Shown: in pieces, positions 52,898 through 56,546 of the stretch | How the letters are laid out: the number at the start of each line of letters is the position of its first letter | Numbering within the stretch: the first letter of the stretch is position 1 | DNA from: Lachnoclostridium sp. | Lineage (GTDB): Bacteria > Bacillota > Clostridia > Lachnospirales > Lachnospiraceae | Direction: 5' to 3' | Assembly: GCA_021770065.1 (NCBI GenBank) | Contig: JAETRR010000029.1 | Span: forward strand, 1 to 56,546 | Length of the DNA: 56,546 bases | Program-made: the position numbers and the translations under genes | Notes under the pieces: model-generated | What the model saw: the letters and a program-made list of their open reading frames with translations, nothing else | Told to the model about the DNA's origin: nothing | Database searches by the model: none

Positions 52898-53221
52898 TTA
52901 CATCATAAATCTCTGTACAGGCACTTCTTTAAAATACTCATCCGGATCTTCACCAGTTTCAATCAATTCCTCTCTGGCTTCTTCAATCATTCTCAATATC
53001 TCATCTTCACTAACACCCATAGCCCTCGCCATATCCGAAGCTGAACATAAAAACTCTTCACCCGTTATTTCAGAAATCCTTCTCATAGTATCCAGATAAA
53101 TCATGTCATAAGACAATCCGCCTTCCAGTCCTGCATCTATAACCTCATTTATCATATCTGGCGTAATTCCGTATTTACCGTAATTGGCCATAATATTTTG
53201 TATAATTGTTTCTCTGGTCAT
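52898..53221 (-). CDS. small phage-type protein of unknown function
   Basis: 107 aa, helical: ETIIQNIMANYGKYGITPDM, then SASDMARAMGVSEDEILRMIE (HTH-like) and acidic EDPDEYFKEVPVQRFMM. AAAGGAG precedes ATG. It lies 25 bp downstream of the primase and is probably co-transcribed. Confidence 0.6.
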   Translation of the reverse strand: MTRETIIQNIMANYGKYGITPDMINEVIDAGLEGGLSYDMIYLDTMRRISEITGEEFLCSASDMARAMGVSEDEILRMIEEAREELIETGEDPDEYFKEVPVQRFMM

Positions 53222-53246
53222 TTGTATTAATTCTCCTTTTACAATG

Positions 53247-54221
53247 TCAATCAGCTATTCTCTTCATTCTTTCTATAAATCCATTTCTATCAGCAATCAA
53301 AAATTCATTAGCATCTTTATATTTCTCGTACATGCTACTATCAACAATAAATTCCTGATCTAACTCAGCCTCCGCAAGTTCCTCAATGAATTTACCTGTT
53401 GCACGTTTACCAGCCTTATCATTATCTAATGCCAGAATAAGTATCTTATTACATGATTTCTCTTTCAATTGCTCTATCAGTTTAGATATTTCGTTCACAC
53501 CGCCAAGACCAATGGCACATAAACCTATTTCTTCAAAGCTCAATGCATCGATTTGGCCTTCACATATAAACACATAGTCCTTACTATCAAATAACAGAGC
53601 ATCTATGCTGGGTTCATAAAGTGCATCTATATTAAATATCTCATTTCCAAATTTGCAATATTTGTTATCACTATTCCATAAAATACGATGCACATATCCC
53701 TTACAGTCTGGATTATATGGAATCGTAACAAGATTCTTTTCCGGATCATATCCTAAATTAAATCTATCAATGATTTTCTTACTCAATCCACGATTGATAA
53801 AGTAATCTGTCTGCTCCACATTATCATGACATTTATGTAGGTATTCTGAATAATCTACTGGTACAGTTGGTATAGAAAATTTAGGAATATATTCTTCTCT
53901 ACTCTTTTTAGGTTTACCACCATTCAAATATGGACGCATAATTTTTATTGCACGGTTATAGTGCTTGATAAAATCACCTTTAGGCAATCCTTCCATATAA
54001 CCTACAAGATCAAATATATCTCCACCTTTATCACAGGAAAAACATTTATATCTTGTGCCATTAATATGAAAAGCAGCCGTATGATGTTCATTGTCACCTG
54101 ATCCACAAAAAGGACATGTCCAATAATCATTACCCCTATTTTCTGTTTTACCTTGTTCTTCTAATAACTCCATATAATTAGGCAATAACTCTTTTAACTC
54201 TTCTTTATACTCGAATCCCAT
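53247..54221 (-). CDS. DNA primase-like protein (CHC2 zinc finger + TOPRIM)
   Basis: 324 aa. Zinc-binding domain: CPFC (about 36-39) and CFSCDKGGDIFDLV (about 59-72). Primase core: YFINRGLSKKIIDRFNLGYD. TOPRIM: ICEGQIDALS (Glu near 220) and LALDNDKAG (Asp pair near 268). It lacks the DnaB-binding C-terminal domain of host DnaG and is shorter than DnaG (about 600 aa), like phage or ICE primases. It makes RNA primers for replication of the element. It follows the TIR-bounded island. Confidence 0.9.
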   Translation of the reverse strand: MGFEYKEELKELLPNYMELLEEQGKTENRGNDYWTCPFCGSGDNEHHTAAFHINGTRYKCFSCDKGGDIFDLVGYMEGLPKGDFIKHYNRAIKIMRPYLNGGKPKKSREEYIPKFSIPTVPVDYSEYLHKCHDNVEQTDYFINRGLSKKIIDRFNLGYDPEKNLVTIPYNPDCKGYVHRILWNSDNKYCKFGNEIFNIDALYEPSIDALLFDSKDYVFICEGQIDALSFEEIGLCAIGLGGVNEISKLIEQLKEKSCNKILILALDNDKAGKRATGKFIEELAEAELDQEFIVDSSMYEKYKDANEFLIADRNGFIERMKRIAD

Positions 54222-54254
54222 TTGTTTATAATCAAATCTCCTTCTGTATTAATG

Positions 54255-54499
54255 TATGGCCTACGGCGTTGCCATAAGGTATGTCGCTATCGCTCCATAC
54301 CTTGCCAGGAAATAAAAAAATGATATTTTGTTGTAAAATTTTTTAATCGGGAAATTTCCAAATGGAAAAATCAACCAAATTATCAAGTATACTAAAAGTC
54401 AGCATCAAATTCTGTGACAATCATAAACACATATACATTTTTTTATTTCAAGGCCGACAACGGCGCAAGCCGTTGGATGAGGCAACGCCGTAGGCCATA
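54255..54499. repeat. noncoding island bounded by 19-bp inverted repeats
   Basis: TATGGCCTACGGCGTTGCC (54255-54273) and its exact reverse complement (54481-54499) bound 245 bp. Inside are AAGGTATG/CATACCTT and CAACGGC/GCCGTTG stems and an AT-rich middle; no gene is present. It lies between the primase and replication-like genes, so a MITE-like insertion or a replication origin are both possible. Confidence 0.75.
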
Positions 54500-54601
54500 T
54501 AATCAGCTTATTTACTTGCTTTTTCAAAAATTGAACATTTACATCTACTATAGGAGTTTTTATATATAGTAGTTGTAATTGTTCAAATTTTTGATTCTCT
54601 C

Positions 54602-54770
54602 CAAAAAGGAACCATTTAAACAGTCTAACAATAGGGTATGTATATATATTGGAGTGTCTAAATGGTTCCTTTTATACTCTGTAAATTTACTATTTTCAAA
54701 AAGTTGTCTATTTAAAAGTCCCATATAGAGTTTATTTATATATACCCCTTTTAAACAGACAACTTTTTTA
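54602..54770 (-). terminator. two tandem long stem-loops after the 522-aa gene
   Basis: Stem B (54698-54718 with 54749-54769) has 21 pairs including one G-U on the minus strand. Stem A (54603-54621 with 54655-54673) has 19 pairs, also with one G-U. Both end in T-runs on the minus strand. The loops (about 30 nt) contain GGGTATATATA and TATACATACCC, which can pair. They could terminate or attenuate the unit upstream of the primase. Confidence 0.7.
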
Positions 54771-54773
54771 TTT

Positions 54774-56342
54774 CTATGCCATCCAAGCAAGAAATTCATT
54801 ATTTTCTTCTGCTATAGTCAGCAATTTATCTGGCATAAATACAATATTACTGTGTCCTATGCGGATCAATTCATCAGTTAATATTCTTTGTGCTTCTATG
54901 TATGCCTTTGGATATTTCCAAGTGTTAGGAACTTTTACCCGATCTTTCAAATAGTCTTTATCACCTATCCAATCATTCAAATATTCATCTAATGCATCCT
55001 CATATTCTTTTTCCTTCTTTTCATATACATTTTTTGCATTATCATTCAAAAATTCAACTATCTTATTATTGAGAATTTTCTTTTGTAGTATAACTTCCTT
55101 AGAAGGTATTGCTTCAATAATATTGGGCTGATCATATATAATTTTTATTTGCTTATAGTAATATTTCCACCCATATAACTCATTAAGCTTCTCATTAACT
55201 TTGTTATAGTATTCATTGGATTTATTCTTGATATAAACATAAAACATATTTTTATATTGCATAACATTTTTTAATACATATCTTTCTGTCTGTAATATTT
55301 TCTTTTTCTGATAATCATTTGCAATAAAACGATGTTCTCTGCCTTTCTCATCTACAAATACAATTACTGTTTCATATTCCACAATAATTAACTTCTCTCT
55401 TTGTAGATTGCTTAAAGCATCATGTAATACACGTTCCAACTTCTTATTTGAACGGATATAAAATAATGTTATTTCCTGATCGTTTATACTATAATCAAGC
55501 TGTTTTAATTTCATCTTAGGTTCTTTTCCGTACTTGCTATTAATCATTCCAAGCAATTCTAACCAGTTCCTTTTTGTAAAAGTCTTTCTATATCCTTCCT
55601 GTTTTGATAGATATTGTAGCAAAATAAGTTCAATATAATTTTTGTAAATGGAATTATTACCTTTTCTTCGTAAATCTTCTTTAGGCAAGGGAGTATCATA
55701 TATATCAGTAATGATAAATTTCTGACCATCCTTTTCCCAATCAAAATATCTTTTCCAAGTTTTTAATTGTGCTTTTTTTGCTTCTCCAGTTTTTACTTCT
55801 TCTCCGAATAAGTTACACAATTCTTTGTAATTCTTTATTACCATTCCTATTACAAGTTTACTAGTGTCTATTTCCTTTAAAGAAATATCATTACTTCCAG
55901 CACTGTCTTTTGAATCAAGCAATTTCCAGGCCATTTCAAGCATATAGATAAATTTTCCTGTGATTTCTCTAACTAATCCCATTAGTTCGTCAGAATCAGA
56001 ATAATGATCTACAGTGCTACACATAGCCATAATTGTACCAGCTATGAAAAAATCATATTCATCTCTTATTCCACTCGTTATAGGATGTATGTCATTTTCT
56101 ATGATCTTATCAATAGTATCTTCATTACATCCCTTTTTCTGCACATAATCCAAAAGAAAAAATATATTTTTATATGCCGTTATCATTCCCTCTGTACTTT
56201 CAATTGGTAATACCCATTTTAGCCGTAATGGCTGATAAGTGTTTCGGTTCTCATTATCTGCCATTGAATAAAGTTCTGTTCGTAAAATATTGCAAATCCT
56301 GTCTTTTGTTACTTTTTCTGTTGTAATAGCTCGTTCCTCCAA
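54774..56342 (-). CDS. phage/plasmid replication-like protein of unknown function
   Basis: 522 aa by the longest frame (TTG 56342). That TTG lies inside the ribosome site TTGGAGG, and 8 nt after GGAGG comes ATT (56324), so the real start may be ATT or the ATG of MADNENRNTYQPLR. The middle carries VIKNYKELCNLFGEEVKTGE and KTWKRYFDWEKDGQKFIITD, a segment that recurs in Firmicute phage and plasmid proteins near replication genes. The rest is Lys/Tyr-rich and helical, with no catalytic motif. Two long stem-loops follow. Confidence 0.65.
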   Translation of the reverse strand: MEERAITTEKVTKDRICNILRTELYSMADNENRNTYQPLRLKWVLPIESTEGMITAYKNIFFLLDYVQKKGCNEDTIDKIIENDIHPITSGIRDEYDFFIAGTIMAMCSTVDHYSDSDELMGLVREITGKFIYMLEMAWKLLDSKDSAGSNDISLKEIDTSKLVIGMVIKNYKELCNLFGEEVKTGEAKKAQLKTWKRYFDWEKDGQKFIITDIYDTPLPKEDLRRKGNNSIYKNYIELILLQYLSKQEGYRKTFTKRNWLELLGMINSKYGKEPKMKLKQLDYSINDQEITLFYIRSNKKLERVLHDALSNLQREKLIIVEYETVIVFVDEKGREHRFIANDYQKKKILQTERYVLKNVMQYKNMFYVYIKNKSNEYYNKVNEKLNELYGWKYYYKQIKIIYDQPNIIEAIPSKEVILQKKILNNKIVEFLNDNAKNVYEKKEKEYEDALDEYLNDWIGDKDYLKDRVKVPNTWKYPKAYIEAQRILTDELIRIGHSNIVFMPDKLLTIAEENNEFLAWMA

Positions 56343-56464
56343 TCTATTTTAAATAATGAATGCTTCGGAAAAGTTTTCCCATCCACCACTATCTATTTCT
56401 ACATTTAACATCAATTTACACTGCTAATTTGTAAACGGTAGATAGTCCGTACCTATACAAAACC

Positions 56465-56499
56465 GGAGCAAACCTGTATGATAGAAACAGATTTGCTCC
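56465..56499 (-). terminator. intrinsic terminator after the right-edge gene
   Basis: GGAGCAAACCTGT pairs with ACAGATTTGCTCC with one G-U/mismatch; on the minus strand CGGTTTTG follows. It lies directly after the stop codon at 56507. Confidence 0.7.
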
Positions 56500-56506
56500 A
56501 GTCTTA

Positions 56507-56546
56507 TTATTTCACTTCATCTTTACCGGGCTTGCGGCAATTCGCA
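56507..56546 (-). CDS. 3' end of a gene cut by the window edge
   Basis: In one minus-strand frame the last 12 codons read ANCRKPGKDEVK and then TAA. The CRKPGK part suggests a zinc-knuckle-type end, but too little is visible to name it. The terminator behind it supports a real gene end. Confidence 0.45.
   Translation of the reverse strand, partial: ANCRKPGKDEVK

Noticed and set aside
54560..54799. 79-aa minus-strand frame
   Set aside because: It overlaps the two long stem-loops and the end of the 522-aa gene; no ribosome site, and the DNA is explained by the hairpins.
1..56546. CRISPR arrays, rRNA and complete tRNA genes
   Set aside because: No spaced direct repeats of CRISPR type were seen; only two tRNA-end-like pieces without 5' halves, and no rRNA sequence.

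Overview
The window reads as a chromosomal segment of a gut-type Firmicute, most likely a Lachnospiraceae (Clostridium cluster XIVa) relative. Evidence: ECF-type thiamine uptake behind a TPP riboswitch, a YesMN-type two-component system beside an mgl operon, DUF4250 and SPxTG-anchored proteins, YtrA-type regulators and consistently strong AGGAGG ribosome sites. From about 34.5 kb to the right edge the DNA becomes clearly more AT-rich, every large gene points left, and an integrase sits at the chromosomal junction. That part is an integrated mobile element running off the right edge.

Chromosomal part (1-34.2 kb): thiT under a TPP riboswitch; fructokinase and argS; an exonuclease III gene whose first codons are replaced by repeat DNA; a DUF815 ATPase; an autoregulated YtrA-type ABC operon; a GNAT / HEAT-methyltransferase / lipoprotein cluster; cyclophilin, rarA and a polysaccharide deacetylase; the mglBAC galactose operon preceded by a membrane-anchored sugar-binding sensor and its YesM/YesN pair; a sigma-factor operon with three membrane proteins; a large surface transglutaminase-like protein; YitT, xpt, an unusual sirtuin, Spx, YdcF and SEC-C genes. 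Two families of intergenic palindromic repeats are scattered here. One is a roughly 210-240 bp long-inverted-repeat element in three copies, whose cores agree while their outer arms differ yet remain self-complementary.

Mobile part (34.2-56.5 kb), in order of transcription from right to left: the 3' tip of a gene; a replication-like protein of 522 aa; two tandem long hairpins; a noncoding island bounded by 19-bp inverted repeats; a CHC2/TOPRIM primase; decayed ParB-like genes; a two-TM protein and its terminator; a near-perfect sigma-A promoter overlapped by two LexA-type boxes; a DEAD-like helicase fused to six SANT/Myb-like repeats and an AP2-like domain; a 161-aa protein with one such repeat; a 947-aa protein with the signatures of a single-chain double-psi-barrel RNA polymerase (YonO / eukaryotic RdRP / QDE-1 type, DCDSD active-site loop); a hairpin-rich noncoding segment; a small HTH protein; a zinc-ribbon protein; a 2202-aa tape-measure protein; two small proteins; and the tyrosine integrase.

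The most interesting system is this element. It is an SOS-responsive, phage-derived unit that carries its own putative single-subunit RNA polymerase, helicase and primase plus an orphan tape-measure gene, with no capsid, portal or terminase in view. Whether the missing genes lie beyond the right edge cannot be seen.
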